Below are positions 8,681-18,437 of a stretch of 64,000 nt of DNA, one piece after another. Location of the stretch: contig CAWAPS010000037.1 of the NCBI GenBank assembly GCA_963783945.1, positions 1-64,000 on the forward strand, written 5' to 3'. Position 1 is the stretch's first letter. The number at the start of each line of letters is the position of its first letter. The DNA comes from CAWAPS01 sp963783945 (lineage in GTDB: Bacteria; Actinomycetota; Acidimicrobiia; Acidimicrobiales; Palsa-688). Made by a program: the position numbers and the translations under genes. Below the pieces are notes generated by a model. It had not been told where the DNA came from. It searched no databases and worked only from the letters and a program-made list of their open reading frames with translations.

Positions 8681-10123
8681 ATGAGCACAGTGGCCGAGGA
8701 CGCCCATCTGGAGAGGGCCGAGGGCCGGGTAGTGGCGATTGCCGGTCCCGTGGTCGATGTCGAGTTCCCTCCGGGCACTCTGCCCGAGATCAACTTTGCC
8801 GTCGAGCTCCAGTTGGAGGTCGACGGGCAGCGCAGCACGATCATGGCGGAGGTGGCCCAGCAGATAGGTGAGGGCCGGGTTCGCTGCATTTGCCTGCGTC
8901 CGACGGACGGTCTCCGCCGCGGGACGGCTGTGGTCAATACCGGCCGGGGGATCACTGTCCCTGTCGGGGACGCCGTGCTGGGCCACGTTTTCAACGTCGT
9001 CGGCCGGCCTCTCGACACCGATCAGGTGGGGGAGCCCGATGACTATTGGGAGATCCACCGCCCGTCTCCCGCCTTCGACGCCCTGGAGCCGAAGGCCCTC
9101 ATGTTCGAGACCGGGATCAAGGTGATCGACCTGCTCGAACCGTACGTCCAGGGGGGCAAGATCGGCCTCTTCGGCGGGGCCGGGGTGGGCAAGACGGTGT
9201 TGATCCAGGAGATGATCCGCCGGGTCGCCGACCAGCACGGCGGGGTCTCGGTATTCGCCGGAGTCGGGGAGCGGACCCGTGAGGGCAACGACCTGTGGCT
9301 GGAAATGACCGAGTCGGGCGTTATCGAGAAGACCGCTCTGGTGTTCGGCCAGATGGACGAACCGCCCGGAGTGAGGCTGCGGGTGGCGCTGTCCGCGCTC
9401 ACCATGGCCGAGTACTTCCGCGACGTGAAGAACCAGGACGTGCTGCTCTTCGTGGACAACATCTTCCGGTTCGTCCAGGCCGGCTCCGAGGTGTCGACGC
9501 TCCTGGGCCGCATGCCCTCGGCTGTGGGCTACCAGCCGACCCTCGCCGACGAGATGGGCGAGCTGCAGGAGAGGATCACCTCCACCCGCGGCCGTTCGAT
9601 CACCTCGCTTCAGGCGGTTTACGTCCCGGCCGACGACTACACCGACCCCGCCCCTTTCACCACTTTCACCCACCTCGACGCCACCACCGAGCTGTCCCGC
9701 CAGATCGCCGCTCTCGGCATCTACCCCGCCGTCGATCCCCTCGCGTCCACCTCGTCGGTCCTGACCCGCGAGGTGGTCGGCGACCGCCACTACGCGGTGG
9801 CCCGCCGGGTGCAGGAGATCCTGCAGCGGTTCAAGGAGCTCCAGGACATAATCGCCATTCTGGGCCTGGATGAGCTGGCCGAGGAGGACCGGGTCACGGT
9901 GGCCCGGGCCCGCAAGATCCAGCGCTTCCTGTCCCAGCCCTTCTTCGTGGCCGAGGTCTTCACCGGTCTCGAAGGCAGGTACGTGTCGGTGTCCGAGACG
10001 GTCGAGTCGTTCGAGGCCTTGGTCAACGGCGACCTCGACGAGGTGCCCGAGCAGGCGTTCCTGAACGTGGGCGGGGTCGACAACGTGCTCGAGCGGGCCA
10101 AGCAGTTGGAACGAGAGAACTGA
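8681..10123 (+). CDS. atpD: ATP synthase F1 subunit beta
   Basis: Catalytic subunit, 480 aa. The P-loop GGAGVGKT is at 165-172, the catalytic glutamate lies in GERTREGND, and the ALTMAEYFRD and GRMPSAVGYQPTL signatures are present. The regulatory C-terminal loop reads LDELAEED, close to the DELSEED motif contacted by epsilon and gamma. It follows atpG by 15 nt with a GGAG site. Intact. Confidence 0.98.
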   Translation: MSTVAEDAHLERAEGRVVAIAGPVVDVEFPPGTLPEINFAVELQLEVDGQRSTIMAEVAQQIGEGRVRCICLRPTDGLRRGTAVVNTGRGITVPVGDAVLGHVFNVVGRPLDTDQVGEPDDYWEIHRPSPAFDALEPKALMFETGIKVIDLLEPYVQGGKIGLFGGAGVGKTVLIQEMIRRVADQHGGVSVFAGVGERTREGNDLWLEMTESGVIEKTALVFGQMDEPPGVRLRVALSALTMAEYFRDVKNQDVLLFVDNIFRFVQAGSEVSTLLGRMPSAVGYQPTLADEMGELQERITSTRGRSITSLQAVYVPADDYTDPAPFTTFTHLDATTELSRQIAALGIYPAVDPLASTSSVLTREVVGDRHYAVARRVQEILQRFKELQDIIAILGLDELAEEDRVTVARARKIQRFLSQPFFVAEVFTGLEGRYVSVSETVESFEALVNGDLDEVPEQAFLNVGGVDNVLERAKQLEREN

Positions 10124-10130
10124 GGCCTCG

Positions 10131-10565
10131 ATGGCGAAGACTCAGTTCGAGCTCGTCACCCCATCGCAGACCCTTTACTCGGGAGAAGCCGAGATGATCG
10201 TGTGCCGCACCGTCAGCGGCGAGATCGCGTTCCTGGCCAACCACATGCCTTACATCGGCGCCCTCGATTCCTGTGTCCTCCGCATCGTCGGGCCCGGAGA
10301 GGAAACCGATACGGCGTCCACCGAGCCCGACGTCCGGGTGGCGGTCCAGGGCGGCTTCGTGGAGGTCAAGGACAACCAGGTGATCATGCTCGCCGACGTA
10401 GCGATTCTGGCCAGGGACGTCGACGTGGATGCCGCCCGGCGCGACGAGCAGGAGGCGGCTCAGAAGCAGACCGGAGCGCCGGCTTCAGAAGTGGAGAATG
10501 GCGGCCAGGCCGACGCCGAGCTGCGATGGGCCCAGGTTCGGCTGGAGGCGGCCCAGCCGAACTGA
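10131..10565 (+). CDS. atpC: ATP synthase F1 subunit epsilon
   Basis: Central-stalk subunit that couples gamma to the c-ring and can inhibit ATP hydrolysis. The N-terminal beta sandwich (about residues 1-90) shows SGEIAFLANHMPYIGAL and VQGGFVEVKDNQVIMLAD. The C-terminal helical part is Gln/Ala/Glu rich, about 45 residues. Length 144 aa. Last gene of the operon, 7 nt after atpD; the neighbour beyond it is transcribed toward it. Confidence 0.94.
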   Translation: MAKTQFELVTPSQTLYSGEAEMIVCRTVSGEIAFLANHMPYIGALDSCVLRIVGPGEETDTASTEPDVRVAVQGGFVEVKDNQVIMLADVAILARDVDVDAARRDEQEAAQKQTGAPASEVENGGQADAELRWAQVRLEAAQPN

Positions 10566-10597
10566 GGCGCCACCAATAGCGGTACCGGGGTAGCGGG

Positions 10598-11764
10598 CTA
10601 GCGTCGCGGCCGGGCGGCCTGGACCGGCTCCTCGCTCTTCTCGGGTCCGGCCTGAACCGCCGCCGATTCGCTCCGGCCCCGGACCCCGAAGATGGTGTAC
10701 AGGGCGATGGCCAGGGCGGCGATCCCGAAGGGCACGATCGACAGTCCTCCGCTCGTGAACGACGGGTAGAGCACCAGGCCCGACAGCAAGGCCGTCCAGG
10801 TCCACAGGATGAGGACCGATCTCGATTGGCCGTGGCCCAGACGCATCAGGCGGTGATGGAGGTGGTTCTTGTCCGCCATGGCCGGATTGGTGCGCCGGCC
10901 GGCCCGCCGCACTATGGCGAAAACGGTGTCCAGCATGGGGATCCCGAGGATGAAGAACGGGATGACCACCGGGGAGAAGAAGAAGAAGGTACGCCCGCTG
11001 AAGTCGCGGTCGGTCTGTCCGACGACCGACATGGTCGACGCGGCCATCATCAGCCCGAGCAGGAGGGCCCCGGCGTCGCCCATGAAGATCTTGGCTGGGT
11101 GGAAGTTGTGGGGCAGGAAACCCACGCACATCCCCACCGTGATCACGGCGAAGAGCTCGCCCGAGCTCGCCGGCGAAATGGTACCGGTGTGGACCAACTG
11201 GTGGGAGTAGAAGAAAAAGGCAGCCGCGGCGATGGCCACGATGCCCGCGGCCAGTCCGTCGAGGCCGTCGACCAGGTTGACCGCGTTGGCCATCCCGACC
11301 ACCCACAGGACCGTCACCACGGGGATGAGGTCCGACGACAGAACCAGCGTCGTGCTGAGGAACGGAAGCCGGAAGTACAGCATGCTGATCCCGAACAGGT
11401 ACAGGACGGTTCCGGCCAGGATCTGGCCCGACAGCTTCGCCGGTGGCGACATCTCGCGAAGATCGTCCACCATCCCCACGGCGAAGATTATCGACGCCGC
11501 CAGCACCAGGCCGATCGGATCGGAGCTCCCGCGAAACAACATTTTCAGCCCGGGAATCTGCGAGGCGACCACCACGGAGGCGAGCAGGCCCAGGTACATC
11601 GCCGACCCGCCGAGGGTGGGCGTCGGCCGCTCGTGCACCCGGCGCTCGTCTGGCAGGACGATGATCGAGAAGCGCACCGCCAGCACCCGCGCCACGAAGG
11701 TGCAGATCCAGGTGACGACGGCCGCTACGGCGCCGACGATCGCGTAGTCGACGTAGCCGTTGAT
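10598..11764 (-). CDS. wecA: Undecaprenyl-phosphate GlcNAc-1-phosphate transferase, WecA/TagO type
   Basis: Polytopic membrane enzyme of the MraY/WecA family that loads a sugar-1-phosphate onto undecaprenyl phosphate to start cell-envelope polymer synthesis. It has about ten hydrophobic helices, DERRVHERPTPTLGG, the Asp pair in MVDDLREM, NAVNLVDGLDGLAAG and the HFHP-like NFHPAKIFMGDAG loop. The first normal start in frame (GTG, 11695) would remove the first helix. In-frame coding continues upstream to an ATC at 11764, 6 nt after a perfect AGGAGG. I take the gene to begin there. It follows glyA by 21 nt. Confidence 0.85.
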   Translation of the reverse strand: MNGYVDYAIVGAVAAVVTWICTFVARVLAVRFSIIVLPDERRVHERPTPTLGGSAMYLGLLASVVVASQIPGLKMLFRGSSDPIGLVLAASIIFAVGMVDDLREMSPPAKLSGQILAGTVLYLFGISMLYFRLPFLSTTLVLSSDLIPVVTVLWVVGMANAVNLVDGLDGLAAGIVAIAAAAFFFYSHQLVHTGTISPASSGELFAVITVGMCVGFLPHNFHPAKIFMGDAGALLLGLMMAASTMSVVGQTDRDFSGRTFFFFSPVVIPFFILGIPMLDTVFAIVRRAGRRTNPAMADKNHLHHRLMRLGHGQSRSVLILWTWTALLSGLVLYPSFTSGGLSIVPFGIAALAIALYTIFGVRGRSESAAVQAGPEKSEEPVQAARPRR

Positions 11765-11785
11765 GCGCGCCCTCCTAGCCGGAAG

Positions 11786-13015
11786 CTACGGGTATGGGGT
11801 GAACTTGGAGCACAGGACAGCTACTTCGTCGCGGACGGCCGCGGACTCCCGCTCGTCGTCGGGGCGGCGCAGGACCCGGCCGATCAGCCGGGCGGTCTCC
11901 TCCATCTCGGTCTCGCCCATCCCGGCGGTGGTGACCGCCGGGGTGCCGATACGCAGGCCCGATGTGACGAACGGGGACCGGGGATCACCGGGAACCGTGT
12001 TCTTGTTGAGGGTGATGCCGCTGCGGTCGAGGGCCTCCTGGGCGACCTTGCCGGTCAACTCCGACGAGAACGTCCTGAGGTCGACGAGCATCAGGTGGTT
12101 GTCCGTTCCGCCCGAGACGATCCGGAACCCTTCGGCCGCCAGCCCCCCGGCCAGGGCTCTGGCGTTGCGTACGATCTGCACCGAGTACTCCCGGAACTCC
12201 GGTTGGGCCGCCTCGTGGAAGGCCACCGCCTTGGCCGCTATCACGTGCTCGAGCGGACCCCCCTGAAGCCCCGGAAAGACCGCCTTGTCGATGGCCGGGC
12301 CCAGATCGGCCCGGCACAGGATCGCGCCACCACGCGGTCCCCTCAAGGTCTTATGGGTCGTGAAGGTGACGATGTCGGCGATGCCGGTTGGGTTGGGATG
12401 AACGCCGCCGGCGATCAACCCGGCCACGTGAGCCGCGTCGAACATGAACAGCGCCCCGACGCGGTCGGCGATCCTGCGGATCGGCTCGGGATCGATCACC
12501 CTGGGGTAGGCGGTCGCCCCGGCCACGATCATCTTCGGGCGGTGCTCCTCGGCTAGCTCGGCCAGTTGGTCCAGGTCGAGCCGTTCGTCGCTGTCCGTGA
12601 CTCCATAGGAGACGAACCGGTACAGCCGGCCGCTCACGTTGACCGGAGATCCGTGAGTCAGGTGTCCGCCCTGGTCGAGGCGCATGCCGAGGACGGTGTC
12701 TCCCGGTTCGAGCATGGCCAGGTAGACCGCCAGGTTGGCGTTGGCTCCGGCGTGGGGCTGGACGTTGGCGTGCTCGGCACCGAATAGCTCGCAGGCCCGG
12801 CGCCGGGCCAGCTCCTCGACCTCGTCGACTATGCGGTTCCCGCCGTAGTACCGCTTGCCCGGGTAGCCCTCGGAGTATTTGTTGGTGAGCACCGATCCGG
12901 TGGCCGCCATGACCGCCCGCGACGCGAAGTTCTCCGAGGCGATCAGCTGCAGGGTGGTGTTCTGCCTCTCTTCCTCCCGCCGCAGAATGTCGAACAGCTC
13001 GCGGTCCTCGGTCAC
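11786..13015 (-). CDS. glyA: Serine hydroxymethyltransferase
   Basis: PLP enzyme converting serine and tetrahydrofolate to glycine and 5,10-methylene-THF. 409 aa, normal length. The PLP lysine lies in TFTTHKTLRGPRGG; other landmarks are SEGYPGKRYYGGN near the N-terminus and DAAHVAGLIAGG. Start GTG with a TAGACT box 6 nt before it, so probably leaderless. The wecA-like gene follows on the same strand and probably shares the transcript. Confidence 0.98.
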   Translation of the reverse strand: MTEDRELFDILRREEERQNTTLQLIASENFASRAVMAATGSVLTNKYSEGYPGKRYYGGNRIVDEVEELARRRACELFGAEHANVQPHAGANANLAVYLAMLEPGDTVLGMRLDQGGHLTHGSPVNVSGRLYRFVSYGVTDSDERLDLDQLAELAEEHRPKMIVAGATAYPRVIDPEPIRRIADRVGALFMFDAAHVAGLIAGGVHPNPTGIADIVTFTTHKTLRGPRGGAILCRADLGPAIDKAVFPGLQGGPLEHVIAAKAVAFHEAAQPEFREYSVQIVRNARALAGGLAAEGFRIVSGGTDNHLMLVDLRTFSSELTGKVAQEALDRSGITLNKNTVPGDPRSPFVTSGLRIGTPAVTTAGMGETEMEETARLIGRVLRRPDDERESAAVRDEVAVLCSKFTPYP

Positions 13016-13021
13016 AGCTGC

Positions 13022-13027
13022 AGTCTA
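13022..13027 (-). promoter_or_regulatory. -10 box of glyA, leaderless type
   Basis: On the minus strand TAGACT lies 6 nt before the GTG of glyA with no ribosome-binding site between them. Confidence 0.5.
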
Positions 13028-13090
13028 GATGGCACCAGTGGCCCGGCACTGCCACCGGGCCCGCCGGCCGACTGCTGGCACACTGGCGTG

Positions 13091-14038
13091 ATGGCAGCCC
13101 GCAAGCGCCGGCTGGGGGTGGCCCTCCTGCTGGACCCCCCGGTGGCCGATCAGGTCGAGGGTCTGAGGCTGGCCCTGGGTGACCCCTCGGTTGGTCGGAT
13201 ACCGGCCCATCTCACCCTCGTGCCGCCGGTGAACGTCCGGGCGATGGACCTGCCGGCGGCCCTGGCCCGGCTCCGGGCGGCGGCGGCGGCCCAACCCGGA
13301 GCTCTGCCGCTCACTCTCGGCCCGGTTCGCTCCTTTCTCCCGGCCAACCCGGTCCTGTACCTCGACGTCGGTGGGGAGCTCGGCCGGCTGCGGGAGTTAC
13401 GTCAAGCGGTATTCGCAGAACCTCTCGAACGGGCCCTGACGTGGCCCTGGGTGCCCCACGTAACCGTGGCCGACGGGATAGCCGACGCCAAGGTGGAGGG
13501 TGCGGTCGACGTGCTGAACGCCTATGGGGCGATGGTCCGCGTCGACCGGGTGGTCCTACTGGAAGAGCAGCCCGGGCGGTTGTGGAGGCCGATCGCCGAC
13601 GCCCGGTTCAGCCGGCCCGCGGTGATCGGTACCGGCGGCTTGGCTCTGGAGATCAGCCGCAGCCGCATCGTCGACCCCGAGGTGCGCGAGATGCTGGAGG
13701 AGGTGATCGGACCGGCCGGCGTGGAGGGGCTCGACGGCTTCCCGGCCGATCAGCTGGGGAGGTGCGGGGCGCCCCTGCCATCGCCGTTCGACCCCATCGT
13801 GGTGACCGGCCGGCGGGAGGGTCAGCTCGTGGGCGTCGCCGCCGCCTCGGCCTACCCGGGTGAGGGGCACGTCGGGGTGGTGGTGCGCCCCGACGCTCGG
13901 CGCCAGGGGGTGGGAGGGCACCTCCTGGCCCACCTCGAAGAAGAGGCGCGCCGGGCCGGGTGGCCTTACCCGGTCCTGGTGGCTGCCGGCCCGGGTGCCT
14001 TCTACCGGGCTCGCAGCCACTGGTCCGTGGGCGGCTAG
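13091..14038 (+). CDS. 2H phosphoesterase (2'-5' RNA ligase-like) fused to a GNAT acetyltransferase
   Basis: About 315 aa. The N-terminal half (to about residue 175) has two HxT motifs, AHLTLVPP and PHVTVAD, the paired catalytic histidines of the 2H superfamily that act on 2',3'-cyclic or 2'-5' phosphodiesters. The C-terminal half (about 180-315) is GNAT-like, with acetyl-CoA binding loop VRPDARRQGVGGHLL. Substrates cannot be read from the sequence; RNA end repair coupled to acetyl transfer is conceivable but unproven. ATG is preferred over the GTG immediately before it. Stands alone, divergent from glyA and convergent with glpX. Confidence 0.8.
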   Translation: MAARKRRLGVALLLDPPVADQVEGLRLALGDPSVGRIPAHLTLVPPVNVRAMDLPAALARLRAAAAAQPGALPLTLGPVRSFLPANPVLYLDVGGELGRLRELRQAVFAEPLERALTWPWVPHVTVADGIADAKVEGAVDVLNAYGAMVRVDRVVLLEEQPGRLWRPIADARFSRPAVIGTGGLALEISRSRIVDPEVREMLEEVIGPAGVEGLDGFPADQLGRCGAPLPSPFDPIVVTGRREGQLVGVAAASAYPGEGHVGVVVRPDARRQGVGGHLLAHLEEEARRAGWPYPVLVAAGPGAFYRARSHWSVGG

Positions 14039-14095
14039 AACGATCGGCCGGGCGCGAGAGCCCCCCCTCGGAGCTGGCGTGGCGTTCCCGCCCGC

Positions 14096-15103
<1,008 letters not shown>

Positions 15104-15110
15104 CGGGCTG

Positions 15111-15116
15111 AATCTA
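15111..15116 (-). promoter_or_regulatory. -10 box of glpX, leaderless type
   Basis: TAGATT on the minus strand, 7 nt before the GTG of glpX. Confidence 0.5.
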
Positions 15117-15169
15117 GCCGCGCCGGTCCTCGGCCTGATCCCTGAAGTTACTTCGCCGGTCGAACTATG

Positions 15170-15175
15170 TACGAT
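15170..15175 (+). promoter_or_regulatory. -10 box of the GT39-like gene, leaderless type
   Basis: TACGAT on the plus strand, 8 nt before the GTG at 15184. It sits 54 bp from the glpX box, so the two genes share an 80-bp divergent promoter region. Confidence 0.5.
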
Positions 15176-15183
15176 CGTGGGCT

Positions 15184-16800
15184 GTGCTTGGCACGGTCGA
15201 GAAACCCTCGGCGCTGCTTCCTGGGCTTCGAAGGACCCTGTTCGGCGACGACCCCCTGCCCCACCTCGCGGTGCTCGTGGCCGGCGTGGTGGCGGTGGGC
15301 GTCGGGGTGGTACTCCGCTTCTGGGCTCCCACCCCTCTCTGGCTCGACGAGGCGCTCAGCGTCAACATCTCGCGCCTGCCCGTAGGGCAGATACCTGCCG
15401 CCCTGAGCCACGACGGGGCTCCACCCCTCTACTACCTGATGCTGCACGTCTGGATGCAGGCTTTCGGATCGAGCGACTTCGCGGTTCGAGCCTTGTCCGG
15501 GGTCACCTCGGTGGTGTCGCTGCCGTTCTTCTGGGCGGCCGGCCGGCGCCTCGGCGGGCGGAAGGTGGCGTGGGTGGCTTTCTTTCTCGCCCTCTCGTCG
15601 CCATTCGCTATCAGCTACGCCACGACGACGCGCATGTATTCGCTCATGATCCTCCTCACCCTGCTCGGGTATCTGGCGCTGAGCCGGGCGTTCGAGGACC
15701 CGAAAGCGGGACGGTTGGTAGCCGTCGGGGCGGTGACCGCGGCGCTGCTTTACACCCACTACTGGTCCCTATACCTCGTGATCGTGGTCGCGGCCTGGCT
15801 CGGGTGGCGGATCTGGCGCACCGGGCGGGGGTGGCCGGTGCTGAAAGCCATGGTGGTGGGCGCGATCGTCTGGCTGCCGTGGGCCCCCATCTTCATATTT
15901 CAGACCCTGCACACGGGAACGCCCTGGACGACATCGGCGAGCCCGGGCGACCTGATCGGAGTATTCGGCGACTATTCGGGCACGGGACCGTGGGGCGCGC
16001 TGCTGATGTTCGCCACATTCGCCCTATTCCTGTTCGGCACGTTCGGCCGCTCCGCCGCCCCCGGCACCTTCGTGACGGTGGAGGATGCCGCCGGGTTCAC
16101 CCGCCGGGTTCCTGCCGGGCCGGCGGTCGTGCTCGAGTTGAAGCCCCGGCCCGGCACGGGACCGCTGGTCGGCATCGCCGCCGCCACCCTGATCCTGGCG
16201 GTGGTGCTCGGCGCCCTCGCCAACGCCGCGTTCGTCGCCCGCTACACCGCATTGGTCCTGCCCCTCTTCCTGCTGGTGGTCTCCGTCGGGGTGGCGGTGA
16301 TCCCGGGACGGCGATTCCGGGTCGGGTGCGTGGCGGTTCTCTGCGTGGCCGGCCTGCTGACGGGTTTGGGGGAGAACGGTCAGCCGCGGACCCAGGCCCG
16401 CCAGGTGGCGGCGGTGCTGAACGCTGAGGCCCAACCAGGCGACCTGATCGTCTACTGCCCGGATCAGCTCGGTCCCGCGGTCGACCGTCTCCTCCGCGTG
16501 CGCGGCGTGGACCAGATCACGTTCCCCCGGGCGATCGGGCCGCAACGGATCGACTGGGTCGACTACAAGAAAGTCATCGCCGGCACCGACGTCGAGCAGT
16601 TCGCCGAAACCGCCCTGGCCCGCCTGGGAACGGATCACACCTTGTGGCTGGTGTGGCGGGACGGCTATCCCGGACTGGGAAGCTCCTGCGGCTATCTGGA
16701 AAGCTGGCTCGATCTTCTACGTGCGCCCGGCGTGACCGTGGTGCGCCAGAACGGCGGCACCTACTACGAGTACGAGAACCTGACCCGCTATGACGCCTGA
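15184..16800 (+). CDS. Membrane glycosyltransferase, GT39/ArnT-like
   Basis: 538 aa with about ten membrane helices. The first periplasmic loop contains WLDEALSVNISRLP, the acidic pair typical of polyprenyl-phosphate-sugar-dependent GT-C transferases, followed by GAPPLYYLMLHVWM. A C-terminal soluble region (about 415-538) ends in YYEYENLTRY. It would transfer a sugar from a lipid carrier on the outer membrane face; acceptor unknown. First of four plus-strand genes, overlapping the next by 11 nt. Confidence 0.8.
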   Translation: MLGTVEKPSALLPGLRRTLFGDDPLPHLAVLVAGVVAVGVGVVLRFWAPTPLWLDEALSVNISRLPVGQIPAALSHDGAPPLYYLMLHVWMQAFGSSDFAVRALSGVTSVVSLPFFWAAGRRLGGRKVAWVAFFLALSSPFAISYATTTRMYSLMILLTLLGYLALSRAFEDPKAGRLVAVGAVTAALLYTHYWSLYLVIVVAAWLGWRIWRTGRGWPVLKAMVVGAIVWLPWAPIFIFQTLHTGTPWTTSASPGDLIGVFGDYSGTGPWGALLMFATFALFLFGTFGRSAAPGTFVTVEDAAGFTRRVPAGPAVVLELKPRPGTGPLVGIAAATLILAVVLGALANAAFVARYTALVLPLFLLVVSVGVAVIPGRRFRVGCVAVLCVAGLLTGLGENGQPRTQARQVAAVLNAEAQPGDLIVYCPDQLGPAVDRLLRVRGVDQITFPRAIGPQRIDWVDYKKVIAGTDVEQFAETALARLGTDHTLWLVWRDGYPGLGSSCGYLESWLDLLRAPGVTVVRQNGGTYYEYENLTRYDA

Positions 16801-18352
16801 AAGCCGGGCTGGAGGAACATCCCGTTTGAGCGAAATCCTGGAGGACCTGGCTGATCAGGTCGTGATCATCGGCGCTGGACCGGCGGGCCTGACCGCGGCC
16901 TACGAGCTGGCGAAGGCCGGCCGGGTGGCGACCGTCCTGGAAGCCGACGACGTCGTCGGGGGAATCAGCCGCACAGTGGAGCGTGATGGCTGGCGGTTCG
17001 ACATCGGTGGCCACCGTTTTTTCACCAAGGTCCCACCCGTCGAGAAGTTCTGGCACGAGGTGCTGCCGGACGATGACTTCATGCAGCGGCCCCGCATGAG
17101 CCGGATTCTCTACCGAGGGAAGTTCTACGACTATCCCCTGAAGGCTCTAAACGCTCTGGGCAACCTCGGAATCGTGGAGGCCGTGCGCTGTGTCCTTTCG
17201 TATGCCTGGGCCCGGTTGCGGCCGCCGAAGAATCAGGACATGTACGAGGGGTGGCTCGCGTCCCGCTTCGGATGGCGGCTGTACCGGCACTTCTTCAAGA
17301 CCTACACCGAAAAGGTCTGGGGCCACCCGCCCTCGGCAATGCCTGCCGACTGGGCGGCCCAACGGGTGAAGAACCTTTCCCTTTCCTCCGCCATCGTGAA
17401 CGCGCTGATGCCCAAGCGCAACCAGAGGAACATCACCTCGCTCATCGAGGAGTTTCAGTATCCGCGCCTCGGTCCGGGCATGATGTGGGAGCGGTGCCGG
17501 GACCTGGTAGCGGCAGCCGGGACCGATGTGATCATGAGCACTTGCGTCTCGAGGATCCGCCGGGCGGGTGGGCGCGCCGTGGCGGTGGTCGCCCACTCGG
17601 ACGGCATCAGCCACGAGTACCCGGCTACCGCCGTCATCTCGTCGATGCCACTGGCCGAACTGGTGCGCACCATCGATCCCCCCGTTCCGCCGGAGGTCCG
17701 GCAGGCCGCCGACGATCTTTCGTACCGCGACTTTCTGACCGTCGCCCTCATCGTGCCCGAGGAGTCGGGCTTCCCCGACAACTGGATCTACATCCACGAC
17801 AAGGAAGTGGGCGTCGGACGTATACAGAACTTCGGCTCGTGGTCACCCCACATGGTCAAGGAGGGGCGCACCTGCCTGGGCCTCGAGTACTTCGTGTTCG
17901 AGGGCGACGACATGTGGAACAAGGCCGATTCCGATCTCATAGCCCAGGGCACGTCCGAGCTTGGCCGTCTGGGCCTGGTCGACCCGGCGCAGGTGGAGGG
18001 CGGCTACGTGGTCCGCATGCCGAAGGCGTACCCGTACTACGACGCCGACTACAGCGCCAATGTGGACAGGATCAGAACGTGGCTGGAGGCCCACGCGCCC
18101 AACGTGTTCCCGGTCGGGCGCAATGGTATGCACCGCTACAACAACCAGGACCACTCCATGTACACCGCCATGCTGACGGTGGAGAACCTCCTCGGTGCCC
18201 ACCACGACGTGTGGTCGGTCAACGTCGAAGAGGAGTACCACGAGATGAGCGAGAGGCTCGACGAGAGCGACGGGGCGGCGGCGCCGGCGGGCGTGGCCGC
18301 CGGAACCGGGCGCGACGCTCCGGTGCTGCCGAAGCGCCGGGCCAGCGCTTGA
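16790..18352 (+). CDS. FAD-dependent oxidoreductase of the amine oxidase/UDP-galactopyranose mutase-like group
   Basis: 520 aa. The dinucleotide fold VVIIGAGPAGLTAAYELAKAG starts near residue 23 and is followed by a GGISRTVERDGWRFDIGGHRFF stretch, which is typical of flavoproteins related to protoporphyrinogen oxidase and UDP-galactopyranose mutase. The central segment has ERFGW/RFGWRLYRHFF-type aromatic residues and a C-terminal NQDHSMYTAMLTVENLLG. Similar proteins are often encoded next to cell-envelope glycosyltransferases, as here, but the substrate is not evident. Overlaps the previous stop by 11 nt. Confidence 0.8.
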   Translation: MTPESRAGGTSRLSEILEDLADQVVIIGAGPAGLTAAYELAKAGRVATVLEADDVVGGISRTVERDGWRFDIGGHRFFTKVPPVEKFWHEVLPDDDFMQRPRMSRILYRGKFYDYPLKALNALGNLGIVEAVRCVLSYAWARLRPPKNQDMYEGWLASRFGWRLYRHFFKTYTEKVWGHPPSAMPADWAAQRVKNLSLSSAIVNALMPKRNQRNITSLIEEFQYPRLGPGMMWERCRDLVAAAGTDVIMSTCVSRIRRAGGRAVAVVAHSDGISHEYPATAVISSMPLAELVRTIDPPVPPEVRQAADDLSYRDFLTVALIVPEESGFPDNWIYIHDKEVGVGRIQNFGSWSPHMVKEGRTCLGLEYFVFEGDDMWNKADSDLIAQGTSELGRLGLVDPAQVEGGYVVRMPKAYPYYDADYSANVDRIRTWLEAHAPNVFPVGRNGMHRYNNQDHSMYTAMLTVENLLGAHHDVWSVNVEEEYHEMSERLDESDGAAAPAGVAAGTGRDAPVLPKRRASA

Positions 18353-18437
18353 ACGGAGTACCGCCCGTTCCTCCGGCGTTGGCCGATGCCGCCCCCGAAT
18401 TCGGCCATCATGTAGCGATGCCGGCGGAGCCCCCACG

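Noticed and set aside
10826..12556. 576-codon open frame opposite wecA and glyA
   Set aside because: Both real genes are well conserved on the minus strand; this frame is a high-GC shadow.
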